A DNA stretch of 64,000 nt. Source: Ancylostoma caninum (lineage: Eukaryota; Nematoda; Chromadorea; Rhabditida; Ancylostomatidae). Below are positions 21,322 to 33,910 of this stretch, piece after piece. The notes below the pieces were generated by a model. It did not search any database. It was not told the DNA's origin and saw only the letters and a program-made list of their open reading frames with translations. The stretch spans positions 1 through 64,000 of the forward strand of contig JBAJFG010000120.1 in NCBI GenBank assembly GCA_037903475.1, written 5' to 3'. Both the position numbers and the translations under genes were made by a program. Numbering within the stretch: position 1 is the first letter of the stretch; the number at the start of each line of letters is the position of its first letter.

Positions 21322-21599
21322 GGCATAAATCCGTTACCAACCTCGTGTAAAGCTCGAGCAAGAATTAAAATGTTAACTAAACATGCCGAGGTTCATCAAT
21401 AGTCGAGCGTTTGGATTTCTTGTCGCTTCAAATGGACCACCTTCTAGCACTCGATTTATGGAACCGAAGCTTGGTTTTTCACGCATTCTCAAAGTCATCT
21501 GTTCGAATTCTAGATTAAAAAAAAACTTGAGATCGGCAACTATCCACATGCCAGATAGCAGTGAAGGAGTGATGAAGATATTGCGGCTGTAGAATATGC

Positions 21600-23330
21600 C
21601 GCAGCCGACCTTTTTCAGAGCACTGAAGAGACCGGCGCCAACGAGAACGGCAAACAGCAGAGGAGTAATCAGAAAATGTTCCTCGTCGGATCGAAAGGGA
21701 CCTACGAACTAACAAGATTTCACAAGAGAGATTGTAAAGTGATTGGAATCTCTAGAAAATCTGCGTGCACTGTGCGCTGGCTCAACCTGGCTCGAATGTT
21801 TCGATGGAGGAGAGAGGGGACCTGATTACTGAGGAAACAAAAGTCAAACGGTTGGAATATGGCAAGGATACGTTTTGTAGCAGGTAGCGTCAAATCCTAT
21901 CTTCAGACAAGAAGTGGTTTAATATCGAACAAGCCCACAGTCATCGGGATGATTGGGTGTGGTCGAATAGAAATGAAAATAACTGATGGGCACCAATAAC
22001 CCACATTAACAAGGCGCCCTTTTTCCTCGCACCCTATTTAGAGGAGGTAGAGGAAACTACTTATTTCAATTCAGATTTGGAGTATCCCATGGGAACTTAT
22101 CAGTGGATTGAGAAAATTACTGTCTATGAGATGATCAAAAAGTGGCCGGCATCTTATTCTCTTACACCGGGTCTTATACCTACGTCATTTGTACAAAGCA
22201 TTGCACACGTTATGGCTGCTCCACTTGCGTATATCTTCAATCAGTCGGTGGCTAGTTCCGAAGTAAGGTGGAAACACTCTTTTATCACTCTTCTACTAGA
22301 AAGAGTGCCTGCATACAAAAACAACAACTATAGTCCTGTGAGTATCACTTCATTCTTTTACAAAATTTTTGAGTAAGGCATAAAAACTCACTTGGTGACT
22401 CATTCAAAGATAAGTGAAATGATGCCAATCAATATGGTTTTGGTTACGGAGAATCTATAGGAACCAATTTGTCAGAACGTCTGACTGAATAGAGCAGCCA
22501 CCTCAATGGCAGAAGCCACCTGTGATATAATACATATAGTTCGACGTCTCCAAAGCATGCGAACGAGCCAGGTAGAAGACTCTACATTACAAGAATCCTC
22601 AGTTGAAAATAAACCCTAAGATCTGCAAATAGCTCTCAAATTATCCAAGTGATAGGATTTTCCTGGTCAGAATTAAACTCTATTACTCCTCATGCAGAGT
22701 TGTTTCGAGTGGTTTTCTTCAGCGAGGTGTTCCATCACCAGTTTTATTTGTCTTTAGATAAGAAACAGTCTTGCCGCGGTCTTCGGAAGGAACAGGTTCA
22801 AATTCAAGCAGTTACAAGATGATATGAAGATATACATGCAAAAAAATTAGCTCCGAAAATTAGTTCCACTAACCCCAGTGTCTTCCCATCCTAGAAGACG
22901 AGGTTTTGCTTCGTGCGCGACAGCATTTTAGAGAAGTGGTGTACATCATCAAACTGGGTGGTGCTCCATCGCGTAACTCCGAAGAAACGTAAGGATGGAT
23001 AACAAACAAAACATAGCGAAGAAGAAACTTCCCTGACTTAATCTCGGTAGACATAAGTTCCCAACGACATGGCCATTGGGCAGCAGACTCGACTGTAGGT
23101 TGGAGAAGTGTATTGAAGCAATTGGCGTTCATCTCGAGCAGTACTAAAGCATATATGTAGTTGAGAGCCTCTCGCAGTTCACGAATAATGTTAATGAGGA
23201 AGTCTATATGAAATCTCCATTCAGTACTTCTTGTCACTCTGTATCTCTTTGAATGAGCAACCATCACTAGAAAATTCTTGCAACACTCATGCATACGCAC
23301 GCATGGTTTTTTATCTTCTGGCACAAGTGG
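21600..23330 (+). mobile_element. Decayed CR1/jockey-like LINE (reverse transcriptase)
   Basis: The best-preserved part is 22077-22376, open for 99 codons, with PTSFVQSIAHVMAAPLAYIF followed by NNNYSPVSITSFFYKIFE. These are early RT blocks, the second normally NYRPVSL. Downstream, in changing frames, come NQYGFGYGESIGTNLSERL, then VVSSGFLQRGVPSPVLF (RT block with the SG..Q-G pattern), then LQDDMKIY at about 22812, where the catalytic YADD has become LQDD. Many stops and frameshifts follow to about 23,330. The element is dead. The left border is uncertain; an endonuclease domain was not identified. Confidence 0.75.
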
Positions 23331-24957
23331 GAAACATCACACAGAGAAGCTAATTAATACATTAGCAACAAGCAACGAAGGGAAATTGATGGCGCTCTGG
23401 AAGGATATCGTGGTGAGCTACAGGAGTTCAAAAAGTGCAGAAGACTTTGATCCACGGACATGCGCGCCATCCTATGGAGTCAATAGTAACTGTCTTTTCC
23501 CAGGAGAATTGCTTGGAAAATTGGAAAACCACTCATCCGGAGTTTCGGACCACGTTCTCCAATTATTGTACCTTTGAAGTTCTGAACTTTATGATGTTTA
23601 ATAGATTTGGATTCCTGCTCTTCATGTGGATAATTATGAAATCTTAGTGGATTGTAGTCTTTCTTCCCGGTATCCATGTGCAATCGAGGGTTCCCTTCAT
23701 CTGTGTCACCGAATGAACGATAATTTGAACTCTACCTCAATTTGAATATGGTTATTCCTTCCAATCTCGCTTTGGGTTTTTTCTTTCAAGACAATTACTT
23801 TGTGCTATTGAGAAGATTGCTCGTTTCCTGTGCAATCTTGCATGGAAGATGCTTTTATGCTACGAAAAATTTAAGAATGCACTTTATGCATGAGAAAGTG
23901 CAGGCAGCTGTCTTCCGGAGAAATCTGGAACCGAAAAGAAGCAGTCTCGAGCAAAATACATGTTTGTTTTTTTTTCTTATTCGAGGTTTCGCTGAAGTAA
24001 AAATAGGTAGAGACTCCCATTTGACGAGAACTGGGAATCCCTAACGGGGTAATTTTTTGATCGACGAGAAACCCGTCCATTTTTCAGCGTTGTCTCTTTC
24101 ACACATCACATCCGCCTTGTCTCATTGGAAATTCATGGGCAACTGCCGCTGCTACATGGTGACACAGAAACAGGTGATGTTGGGAGTCTATCGGCTAACA
24201 TTGACTTTCTTCCTTCTCTACATCCTCCTACACCCTTTTGGGTTTCATTTTTTTTTCGGAATTAATTTATGCTGTCTGGATGAGATGCATTACCAATCAA
24301 ACCCATCACAGAACTTGTTCCGAGACAGCTGGTTTCTAGACTCTTGTACTCATTTCGTAGTTCTCGCTTCCCCCCCCCCCAATGATTGCTTATTCTCATC
24401 CTCATAGTTACTCCCCATCGATTTTCCTGAATTTCGAAACGTATCTGAAGTGAAGGTTGAAATTTGCAGTATTAATGGCCTCTTGTTTACCGTCGTTCTT
24501 ATCACAGTGTTTCTGCATTTTTCTCTTCTCCTTCTTGTCTTCTGCTTGAAACTATAATACTATTTTTTCTTTTTTCCCTCTATACCCTCCTTCTGGTCAT
24601 AATTTCGAAGCCGGAAGCGAAGCTCTTTGAATGACCTTCCTGAAAAAAGAACCATTACATCATTTCCCCCATTTATTATTATTCTGATGAAGTTTGCGGA
24701 AGCTCCAAGACTGGAATCCACTATTTATTAAAATCTGCGGCTTGTATTATATGCACGTCTGCAAGGAAATGAGATCGAAAGAGGCCGGACAACTGATCCG
24801 AGCAACTTGTACGGAAGCGAGCTTCAGTAAACCAGTAGGTTAAATAGTGTCAAATAGTTTATAAGGAAATCTCAGGAGCATATTGTGAAGTAAAAACTGC
24901 TGGAGATATTTTAGAAAATTCTGCCTCAATAAAAAAATCCTACTTACTTGTTACCTG
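23331..24957. other. Intergenic, no recognised gene
   Basis: Open frames of up to 116 codons show no domain. Poly-T and poly-C runs are frequent (for example 24370-24380). Possibly more decayed retroelement. Confidence 0.4.
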
Positions 24958-25270
24958 TTACTTGTTATCTGAAGACCATGTTCCTCCCCCTAGATTATGA
25001 GGGGTAAGGTCCTCAACCTCCTTCTGAATTTTCGCCAGTCGTTTGCTACATATTGCCGTGATCTTCCTAGTGTTTCTTCGATTTGTTTTCTCCAACAATC
25101 TGGTGGTCTGCCTTCTGATCTGGAGTAGTTCCATCGACACCAAAATGTTACCTGTTAGGCCCATCTGTTGTCGCTTCGTATGCAGCGTGACCTGCCCATC
25201 TCAGTTTTCTCTCCCTTGCATCATTGCAGGCGTCTTTTAACGAGGTGCATCTGAACTCCCAATGAGAAAA
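24958..25270 (-). mobile_element. RTE-type LINE, decayed C-terminal end
   Basis: On the minus strand, ARERKLRWAGHA is followed in shifted frames by SEGRPPDCWRKQIEETLG and YVANDWRKFRRRLRTLPLII. WAGH followed by RW-type sequence and GRPP-x-x-W is the signature of the end of RTE retrotransposon ORFs. Frameshifts break it at several points, so it is a dead 3' fragment. An EYLGIS-like piece near 25,620-25,640 on the same strand may be a farther upstream remnant. Confidence 0.75.
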
Positions 25271-25964
25271 GAAGTTCTGCAAATTTTGTCGTTTTTTTAA
25301 AAGAAGAGTGAATAACAATGTCTGTATCGGTGAATTTTCATTGGTGACTGCAACCATTTATTCAATTCATTTACTTCAATGGCGTGGAGTGTGAGATACT
25401 GGATGAGAGCTGAACTCAGAAACTTTTTTCCGAGGACGGCTCAAGTTCACTTAAACTTCTTTCGGATTTAGTTTTACAGCAAAGTAGCGACAACTGTTGT
25501 GAGCGGTTGCATAAGTGTCATGCTTTTGTAAAGCACGAGAATGCTGTCAATGGTCTGTTTCCCCGGACATCCACATCTTTTCCGGATTCCTCTCCTCATT
25601 TGCTCAAATCGCATCAGGATGCTGATGCCTAGGTATTCTTCTTGTGTTCTACTTAATCGATCACCACATCATTTTGTCCATTTTATGATTTGTGTCTTGA
25701 AGTTAGATGAATTATTGGCTTTAGCAGAGGCATTGCCTACGCTAATTAAAAAAAAACTCATTCTACGCGGCATTTTAGAAGGTAAAACTCATAAATTTGT
25801 AAGTATGTAAACTTCAAAAAAAAAACTATTAAACGGTGGGACACGTGGTGACTTTGTCCGTAGGCTGGATACTTAATGTTGTCCGGCAAGGATGAGTTGA
25901 ATAAACAGGCACGAGGAGGACTTTGGTGGTGTAGAGCGTAGATGATAAACACGAACCACTTTCA

Positions 25965-25998
25965 GGCCCCTGAAGACGTTAAGTCGAAACGTTAGGCC
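25965..25998 (+). ncRNA. Hammerhead-ribozyme-like motif, best-preserved boxes
   Basis: GGCC at 25965 and GGCC at 25995 can pair as stem I. CTGAAGA (25970-25976) fits the CUGANGA box, and GAAACGTTAG follows at 25986, giving the GAAA box, a palindromic ACGT mini stem III and a GUU cleavage triplet. Stem II (GAC..GUC) is weak. AATAAA-like sequence follows at once. Matches the short type-I hammerheads described from Penelope-like elements. Confidence 0.5.
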
Positions 25999-26903
25999 GA
26001 AAATAAACGTGTCCTTATAAAAACTTGTGTGGCACAAAAGAAAACTTCAGTATCATCATACATTTGTAGGTATTCTGTCGAGGAGATTCAGGCAGTGTCA
26101 AAACCGAGAAATTGAGATTCTTGTGCAAATTCAGCGTACGATGAGTAATAACGAGTTTCTCTTTCGCAATTTTCCTGAGACTTCAGAGAACATTTCTTAG
26201 ACAGCCGAAAACTTGCTGCTGTCACACTGCTGCCGATGTTTTTGGGACTATGAAAACTTTAGCAGTTGCAAAGGTCGCAGCGATTATAGGGGGAAGAAGA
26301 GGATGGGAAGACGAAAATTCAAGAAAATTATTACAGCATGTACAAGCAGTACGAGTTGACTTCGATTCCGCAAATATAGTTTCCCAAACGTTCAAGAAAT
26401 TTATTTATTTATTTGTTTCATACACTTGAAGTGTGCCATCAAAAATCAAGGAGGAAATGTTGAAATATGCACCACTACATAGTATATGAGAGAGAAATGA
26501 ACCAAAAATTAATGTGGTACGGCCAGTAAAGTTACAAGAATAAAGCCGGTTCAATGGTGTTATGCCTCATGGACGTGAGATTAATGATATGCGTATAGTA
26601 AAAGATGGTAGAACGCCAATAGTGGTAGTATAGTTTAACAGCTACACAGAAAAAGCACTGGTTTTTGAAAAATTCATCCATTTTTTCATTCATATACATT
26701 CACTGTGCTCCATTACAATGAAGTAAACACATGAATGTCACAAGTATAACTACACATATTGTAGGACTTTTCTTAAATCATTGTCACCACCTGAGTGCAT
26801 GGTGAAGCCAGAGTCCAAAGAGTAGTGTGAAAGTGAATAAATCCAAGTGCAGGGTGTGCCGGCACCGAGTTTTTTTCTAGAAGAAAAAGTCATCCAAAAG
26901 TGT
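25999..26903. other. Intergenic, includes a TTTATT-rich stretch
   Basis: No gene. TTTATTTATTTATTTG at 26400 followed by CATACACTTGAAG resembles the tail of a decayed retroelement. Confidence 0.35.
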
Positions 26904-26951
26904 CCTGCTTTTCTAGGAATTTTTTTTCTAGAAAAAATTTAGGAAAGCAGG
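26904..26951. repeat. Inverted repeat, imperfect hairpin
   Basis: CCTGCTTTTCTAGGAATTTT is answered by AAAATTTAGGAAAGCAGG, giving an AT-rich palindrome of 48 bases. Confidence 0.75.
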
Positions 26952-28480
26952 AAAAAAGTCAGGAACGAAATGTTACGTAGAAGACTTCAGTTGTCCGGAC
27001 TCAGCCGACGCGCCGCATCATCCAGTGCTCTGATTGTCTGCGCATCCGCACTTTCCATTGATACCACAGCCTTCGTTCTTGGTCATTTCTGCTGTTCGAT
27101 GCGTGTGAGCGGGTTCTGCTGGAGTCTCCTGTAACTAGCAAAGTTTAGTTGCATTTGAAGCAGCCTAAAACTTTGTTTATACTCCATCGCGAGGCGCGGC
27201 GACAAACACAACATGTGCATTACGAAGAATAACAAATTTCAATAGGATGTGAGTTTTCTGAAGAAGCAAACAACTATAACTTCTGATCCACAAGTTTGAT
27301 GAAAACTTCTCCTAGCGTCTTTCAGTAGAAGCGACACGGATATGGACCATTGCGTGATTTTCGAGGGAAAAAGTGTAAACGGCACCCGAAAGGGATAGTT
27401 ACGTCGCGTCGCGAGAATAACCTTCATTTACTTCCCACTATGCAACCATGATATGCACGTGATTCCACACAGGACCAGCTACTGTTGAACAGTTATGCGC
27501 GACGGTCGCGGCGCGGCGAACTATAAACACAAGCTAGCCGCTTGCCAAGTAGCATCACTTCATAATGGAATTTTTCGCAGTTAACTTACTCTGTATTGAA
27601 ATTCTTTATAGTGGAATTCTTAGCGGGTTTTTTTTCCTCCCTGTAGTCCCTATTGCACATGATTTCAGCTCCGTCCAAGACAGAGGCGTTCCTAAGATGC
27701 TGTCGCATTCCACATCATTATCATTTTTCCGTTTCACCGTGTTTTTGCACAACTTAATTAACGCCTTGTCCGTTTCATGCGAATAGTCACCTATGCTGTA
27801 AATCTTCCCGTCTTGTCAGTGGATGGTTCGCTGCACTTGTGAATCCTGCACTCGCCCTATTCAGCGAATTGAAAAGACGAAACGCATTTCTCAGCAGAAA
27901 CGGCACGTTCTTTTCTTTTTCGGGCGCAGTAGAGCTGGCATACTTCATGAGGTGTACGGCATGCTTGTCAGCGCACTTTCTATCCTCGCGTTTCTACACA
28001 TTTTATAATTTTCATACGTGAAATTGCCGGCAAAACAATCGTCAATTATGCATAATGCCATGAAATATTCAATGCTTTTAGAAAGTGCTTTCCATGCTGG
28101 CGTTTTGTTTCCAGCTTTCCTTTGATTCTGGCTGCACTTACGTAGCTTGTCCGCATAAGAGATCCTTGTTTCCGCTCACGACTTGTTTCCGTTTCTTCTT
28201 GGAATGCATCCTTGAAACCTTTTAACAAAGGTCTTCCGCAGTTTCAACGAAAAGCTGGTTATGTGATTGTGTGGGAAAGGCCACGTAATCTGTTTTGCTG
28301 TGATTTCCTCTTCCTACTTTTTTCTTTCCGAAAATATCAAGCTCGTTGAAACGAAGAATTTCTGTTCTTCCACAAATTCGCTTGTGACACGTTTTTTTTG
28401 TCCTCATTCACTGGGAAAATTTTCTACGAGTTCAGGAAGCAGGTTATTTTACCTTGTTTCGTATTTGCGTCCGGGTTGGA
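26952..28480. other. Intergenic with GC-rich islands
   Basis: No gene. Two short GC-rich spots, CGAGGCGCGGCGACAAACAC near 27,190 and GCGACGGTCGCGGCGCGGCG near 27,500, may be arms of a diverged element about 300 bp long. Confidence 0.35.
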
Positions 28481-28570
28481 AATAATATAATAATATAACA
28501 TAATGAATATAATAATATTATAGTGTAATAATGTGATAATAAGTATAACAGTACAATATTATGATGTAAC
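28481..28570. repeat. AT-rich simple repeat (AATAATAT)n
   Basis: Irregular AATAAT/ATAATA units for about 90 bp. Confidence 0.85.
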
Positions 28571-28719
28571 CTTCTTACTATTACCTCAGGAAACTTCACT
28601 GAGCACCAGACAGATATGTTATCGTTTGTTTTTACAGCAATAGATTATTTACGATAACAGGGTTATAATCACTGCTGAAAAACTCCCTCGAAGGTGCTAT
28701 GCTCTCAAAATTGAAAAAA

Positions 28720-28836
28720 AAGTTATGCCTGAGCAGTACGGTGCGGCCGAGATGTGGTCTATTGGTCACTAGGATGAACTAGCCAATCACAGAGCACACC
28801 CGCACCGCCCATTCTAGGTGAAACGCTCCACATCCC
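28720..28836. mobile_element. Small inverted-repeat element, family with 32539-32660
   Basis: AGTTATGCCTGAGCAGTACGG at the left and GAAACGCTCCACATCCC at the right correspond to the ends of the better copy at 32539-32660, in opposite orientation. The middle part GCCAATCACAGAGC matches its GCGATTGGCC region. The left arm is strongly diverged. Confidence 0.6.
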
Positions 28837-28847
28837 AGAGGTCGCAT

Positions 28848-28962
28848 ACATCACTGAGATTATCTAGAGTATAGGAGGTAACTCCTCCGAGATTTACCTG
28901 TCGTTAACACAGGCATCAGCACATTTACCCTGGGTAATCTTATTGAATCACACAGAATTGTC
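28848..28962. repeat. GGGTAA dispersed repeat copy
   Basis: CATCACTGAGATTATC, GATTTACCTGTCGTTAACAC, GGCATCAGC and TTTACCCTGGGTAATC occur in family order. Confidence 0.65.
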
Positions 28963-30159
28963 TTGCTATGTCATGCTAATAAATATATTATTCGGAATAT
29001 GAAGACTGATCGTCACTGCGATTTCTGAAGCTTTTTGACTTGTAGAGTATGAGAAATCGTTCGAGGGTGCAGTTTTTTGAGTGAAAATCCATCCACATGT
29101 CACTACCTATTTTGTTTTTGTTCGTTGCAGACATTTCCTTGGTAGCTCGAATAATAGTTGAAGTGGAAACTGTTCTGTGCCCACTTTCCTCTCAAAAAGG
29201 TGCTCCAGGTACTTCCGTATTTGCATTCGAACAGCCGAAAATTGTTCTTTTTCCATAACTATGAGCACTTTACAGAGTGAGAGACGCAGTAGCTGCCAAT
29301 GAGCATAGAAAAAAGATAGAGTTGTTTCTCTAGGCCTGCAATGTCCGTATCAATTATTATCAATCTTCAAGGAGAAATTTCCAATATTTCTAAAACCGGG
29401 CACGGTACTTAGCACTTGTTTTTCAAACCACTCATATTCTCACTCGTTGGGGCAAACACTGTGCAGTTCTGAAAGGCGCCACCATCTGGTAGAGGGAGTG
29501 ATAGTGAATTTGTCACTCAGATGAGGATATGCTATAGTGGATAGCTTATGTAGAGCAGTGCATGTGCGAATTCGTCTGCAATTACGGCGGCTACGTGCTG
29601 TCGTTCAGTTGATCAGCTTATTCGACCAATGGGAAGACGCTGCAGGATGCGTGTGGTAAGAGATATAAGTAGATATAAGTAGAGGACACTACAGAACATT
29701 AAAGTGGAAGGGATCACATCGTATACATTGGGACTTACACAGGAAAGTGTAAAAATTCGATCGAACCAGCTGATCAGGCAGCCAACTCCACGAATCAGTC
29801 GTAATTGTAGAAGTAGTCCCACACGTACTTCCTAAGCTACCGTACTGTACATTGAAACGTTTGGGTACAGTTACCTACGCACTACCTGGGGGCAATTATG
29901 TGTGGATGAATTTTTATTTGATGGCAGTCTGTCCAAACCACATCAAGATATTGGTCGGAGCTGTTGCTAGGGTACTTCTACTCAGTTGGGGAAACCTTGC
30001 GGTTACGATCCCGGGTCCGAGACTTTCATCCGAGAATCGTGATTCGAGTTGGCCCGAGTACTTCTGCAAACCTCGACAAAGGGCGTATCTCGAGCGCTAT
30101 GTCGACTGTAAGAGTAATGTATTTGCATAACAATCTTGGCCAAAACAGCTGTAATAGGA
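28963..30159. other. Intergenic, no recognised gene
   Basis: No gene supported. GATATAAGTA is tandemly duplicated at about 29,660-29,680. Confidence 0.4.
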
Positions 30160-30455
30160 ACTGTCTAGGTCAGAGGACCAGTTGGGAGTTTCCGGCTGTG
30201 TGACAAGAGCTGCTGGTCTATAATTTTTCGATTCATGTGCGCGTCGCGGCCTTGTAGGGTACGAGCAGTTCTGCATAGATATAGACAAATTTTCTGAGCT
30301 TGAGTGGGACAGATGTGTGTCCTAGAAACCCACAAACTGTGAGATGGTGGCCATCGATGTCAGTTAGTTCGTTGAATTTGGAGAAACAACCTGAACTTGG
30401 AAAGCGTACGCATGCGGCGCGGTCGCCTCGAGGCGTACGTCTTGATCGCCACTCG
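30160..30455. repeat. GC-rich dispersed repeat, copy B
   Basis: Direct copy of the element at 17720-18005: TGTGACAAGAG, CGATTCATGTGCGCGTCGCGG, GGGACAGATG and the final CATGCGGCGCGGTCGC block are shared with the same spacing. Confidence 0.75.
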
Positions 30456-30956
30456 GACTTTCCGATGTCTATGAATGGGTTACAATTTATGGGTTTTGAT
30501 TTTGCAAATTTTGATGCTGCTCCTAGGTTTATTGATCCAAATAAACGGGACCCTTCCAGCCCCTGAGGGTTATTTTGACTGTGGCAAATGTAGCAGATCT
30601 AACGCCCGTCTTGCATTCCCTCTCGGAATCGCCGCCCGGTGTTGTTACAGGTGATCTTCAAATCAATTTATTATAAATACAATATTGTGGTGCTGACGGA
30701 CGGATAGGTATCAAAGGAAGCTACTGCTTCAAGTTATTGAGGCGTATTGAGTTGCCGCGGTGTTGGCTGTAGAAGGAAAATGCTGAGTACATCAGGATAC
30801 CGGAACCCAAGGGCAAAGACGAAGCTGAAGCCCGAGCTTTGCTGTTGCGTTATTTTATACATTGCCGTTGAAGCCTGGAATGCCAAAGTTTTATTATTTA
30901 ATGGAACCAGCTGAAGATAACTGAAATAATGACAATGAAAATTTCTCTGACCATAT

Positions 30957-31144
30957 TATGACGCTGCCAACTCATTTGTCCGCGAAAAATGCAGGTTGGG
31001 AATGAATGGCCACAATTCGGACCGTTCGGGGCATGGCACAGTGAAAATGAAATGGTGGCATAACTCGAACCGTTCGGATTTCGCCATTCATTTTCTACTT
31101 TGCATTTTTTCAGCATTCAGGACAAATTAGTTGGCAGCATCATA
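30957..31144. mobile_element. Inverted-repeat element, GACGCTGCCAACT family, copy 1
   Basis: TATGACGCTGCCAACTCATT at the left is mirrored by AATTAGTTGGCAGCATCATA at the right. The inner arms AATGAATGGC and GCCATTCATT, and the ACCGTTCGG blocks, pair too. A second copy is at 51488-51710. Confidence 0.85.
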
Positions 31145-31398
31145 TATGATGTTGAAATGGTATCGCAGCTACAGCAACTCTGATAAGTGAGTAGCGAGTA
31201 GTCGAACACAGCTCTCTATTAATGATGCCCCAAAGCCGAAGCCTCTTTTGGGCCTGTCCTCTCAACACGTGGCGCAATCATCTTCTCAATTGCTCCTCAT
31301 AGAAGGGATAACGTTCATGGCAACATCACTCGTATTCGTAGCAATTGAGGAGAAGATAGCGGCAAGTGGGAGGTCTCCACTGTCAAAACAGGCTTTGT

Positions 31399-31556
31399 CC
31401 TGGGCCAGAATTCATTAACGCATAAGCAAGCAAAGCCACGTTAGTAAAACAACTTTCGCGTCCTGCATCGCCTCACACCACCTGGTCTGTGGGGTACTCG
31501 GTCAGGGTAACCATTGTTGATTAGCTTCGATAACTTCTTATGAATCTTAGCTCTGA
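31399..31556. mobile_element. CTGGGCTGGGATTCATGA family, copy 1 (diverged)
   Basis: CTGGGCCAGAATTCATTAACG opens it, and an inverted ATAACTTCTTATGAATCTTAG end closes it. The interior CTTTCGCGTCCTGCATCGCC resembles the interiors of the copies at 36.6, 52.0 and 59.2 kb. Confidence 0.6.
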
Positions 31557-32538
31557 AGGTATTGATGCTGAGGAGACGGGCTCGTTCCGTCAAGTTGCTA
31601 CTCAGTCATCTGAGAAGCTATTTTAATTGGATCTAACTCGAATTAAATCACTGATTAAACTTCTTCCACTGGTCCTAGGATAGATCAGAAGGAACCTCAT
31701 AACTAGGAGCGTTTGCCCAGCACTTTTTGTCCAGTAACTATCGGATGCCAAATCCAGCTATAGTGAATGTGCCAAAATCCACCCTCTCATAACCTTTTCT
31801 TCTCCAATTCGTCATCCCATCAACAGCCAAATGTTCGACGTCCTCGTTCCCATTCATTGGCGACCACAATCGTTCTAATGTTACATCGTTGAAAACTCAT
31901 CTCATCGTGTTTTCTCGTCATATTATGGGCTTCATGTTTTCATTATGACCACAGCCACTGAATTACGAGCAACAACCACCAATATCCTGCCGCTAGTTGC
32001 CTGGATATGTCTGGATCTAGAATATTCCTGATCCTCTCTTGCCACGGGTCATGGTCCTGCTTACTTCGTCCTCCTCGCTGCAAGATGAAAATATAACACT
32101 TGTTCTTTTGATAGCCATTTCCGGAATGTGCATTCGATCCCTTAGCATATAATTGAGCACCATGCTGCGTGTTTATAGTAGTGGTGCTGTCGTCCGGCGT
32201 ACTTTCTGTTTTCCAGCAGCACTCATTTCCTCGTAATTTCCATGAGCAGTGTCGATTTCCCTGCAGCTTCATCAACGAAACTGTAGATATTTATAGAAGC
32301 TTTTCCACATATTTATCGGGATTTTTTTCTCGTGCTGCTCCCCTTATTTTGCTGTGGAGTGAATTTGGAGAATTCGCAGTTCCCCTGAATGCATAAAATT
32401 ACTTACAAATGCATGCAACGAGGTGGATCATGCATTTTCAATGTCTTTAAGAAGTTTTGCACCAGCATACTCTTAATTTTGTTGCAGGCCGCTAGTAAAA
32501 TTCTGTCTATCTTCAGGACGGTTTTAGGAGGCCATCGT
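31557..32538. other. Intergenic, no recognised gene
   Basis: A 110-codon minus-strand open frame (31943-32275) and a 75-codon plus-strand frame overlap here without any family signature. No gene is supported. Confidence 0.4.
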
Positions 32539-32660
32539 GGGTGTAGAGCGTTATACCTGGAATAGGCGGTGCTGACGGGCCCTGCGATTGGCCGATTGGG
32601 TGAACTGACCAGTCATGGTGCTCGGCCGCACCCCCTTCTCAGGTATAACGCTCCACACCC
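32539..32660. mobile_element. 122-bp inverted-repeat element
   Basis: GGGTGTAGAGCGTTATACCT and AGGTATAACGCTCCACACCC are inverted ends, with arms of about 34 bp. Related copies are at 28720-28836 and, in the central GGCCAATCGCAGAGCCC part only, near 42,070-42,110. Confidence 0.9.
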
Positions 32661-33761
32661 GTCATTGTACGTAATGGATGAAATAGTGGGACAAGAGATA
32701 TGTGCGTATAACCACAAATTTTGAGTATTTTCCAAAAATTTAGCCTATGCCTACCGTTAATTTGACTTGCTTATTATGGGCAATAGTATTGAAGTTAAAA
32801 GGACCATGGTTAGTTCAAGTCTGCCTAGATTTCGGGGTTTAGGAGCTCGACTCATTCGATTTTCTCAAAGGTTACTTCGAAAGATGGGCGATTAGATCAA
32901 AACACTGCAGTCAGAACATTTTTTAGAACTTTATCAGAACTCCATCCAATCTGCCCTTTCGGCTTTAACTCCTCACCAACAATTATTATTAATGATAATT
33001 ATTTATTCACTTATTTTTGACTTTGCGGCCAGAGCACGCCTTCATAACTTTGTCAGAAGTCCATCAATCTGTTGATGGAGTTTCCTCGCCGTGCACTTAT
33101 ACAATATACATATTATACCAAGCATCTTTATTATTATCATATTATTGTCATTATTTATTACGCCACTTAAGGTAGACATGAAAAAGACATTAAAAAGGCA
33201 ATGACATGGCATGACTTGATAGAGTAACACCGAATAAGCATACAGAAATCCACTCACTGTACTAGTGACACAAAAGTTTTTTTTAGAGGCCCAATGTTCA
33301 AAAGAAAGTACTTCGGAGAGTTGGGAGTAGCATATCGCTAGGACAGATAAGAAGATTTTGCCCGGCATGTGTAACTTTCCCGCCTAGTAGTTGTTCTTGG
33401 ACCTGCATAAGAAATTTTCTCCGAATCACCTCTTGTTTTTGATGGAATCATAATATAAAATTTAAATTGTATCCTCAAATTATATCTTTGAAATCCCTGT
33501 CACATGAACCTGCTCAGTTCCTATGCAGCAGGTCTGGGTAGTGGATGCTTTAAAGCCAGCAGCTGATCCCGACAACTGGTACATCGATACATGAAACTGT
33601 GAGAGGAATTTTGGGTGCAAGTAGGTAAAGTCAGGTAATCAATGGGGCAGATCAGTGGTGCATGGGATTTCAAGATACCTGGTATTATCCTACTAGTATA
33701 CCCTTTGTGCGTTAGAAATGTTAGGAAATACCCGGGAAACACCGGCCGGCAAAGATCGAGA
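32661..33761. other. Intergenic, includes a TTATTACGCCACTTAA retroelement-like tail
   Basis: TTATTATCATATTATTGTCA followed by TTATTTATTACGCCACTTAA near 33,130-33,170 recurs as TTTATTACGCTACTTAA near 55,200. The shared AT-repeat plus tail suggests a common LINE or SINE 3' end. No gene. Confidence 0.4.
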
Positions 33762-33910
33762 CCAGGGCTGGGATTCATGGAGCTGTAACCAGGGCAAACC
33801 AACGATGGCTAGCGTGGTTGGTCAATCTTTACGTTACGTGATTTCAGGAAACGCAGAACGTAAAAATTGGTTGACTCATCTGGTTTCGCTGCCAATGAGT
33901 CCTAGTCGAG
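33762..33910. mobile_element. CTGGGCTGGGATTCATGA family, copy 2
   Basis: CAGGGCTGGGATTCATGGAG opens it, and the inverted TGCCAATGAGTCCTAGTC closes it, matching the CAGGACTAGGATTCCTGA end of the copy at 36624. Confidence 0.6.

Noticed and set aside
22869..23324. 151-codon minus-strand open frame
   Set aside because: It is the antisense of the decayed LINE 3' part on the plus strand.
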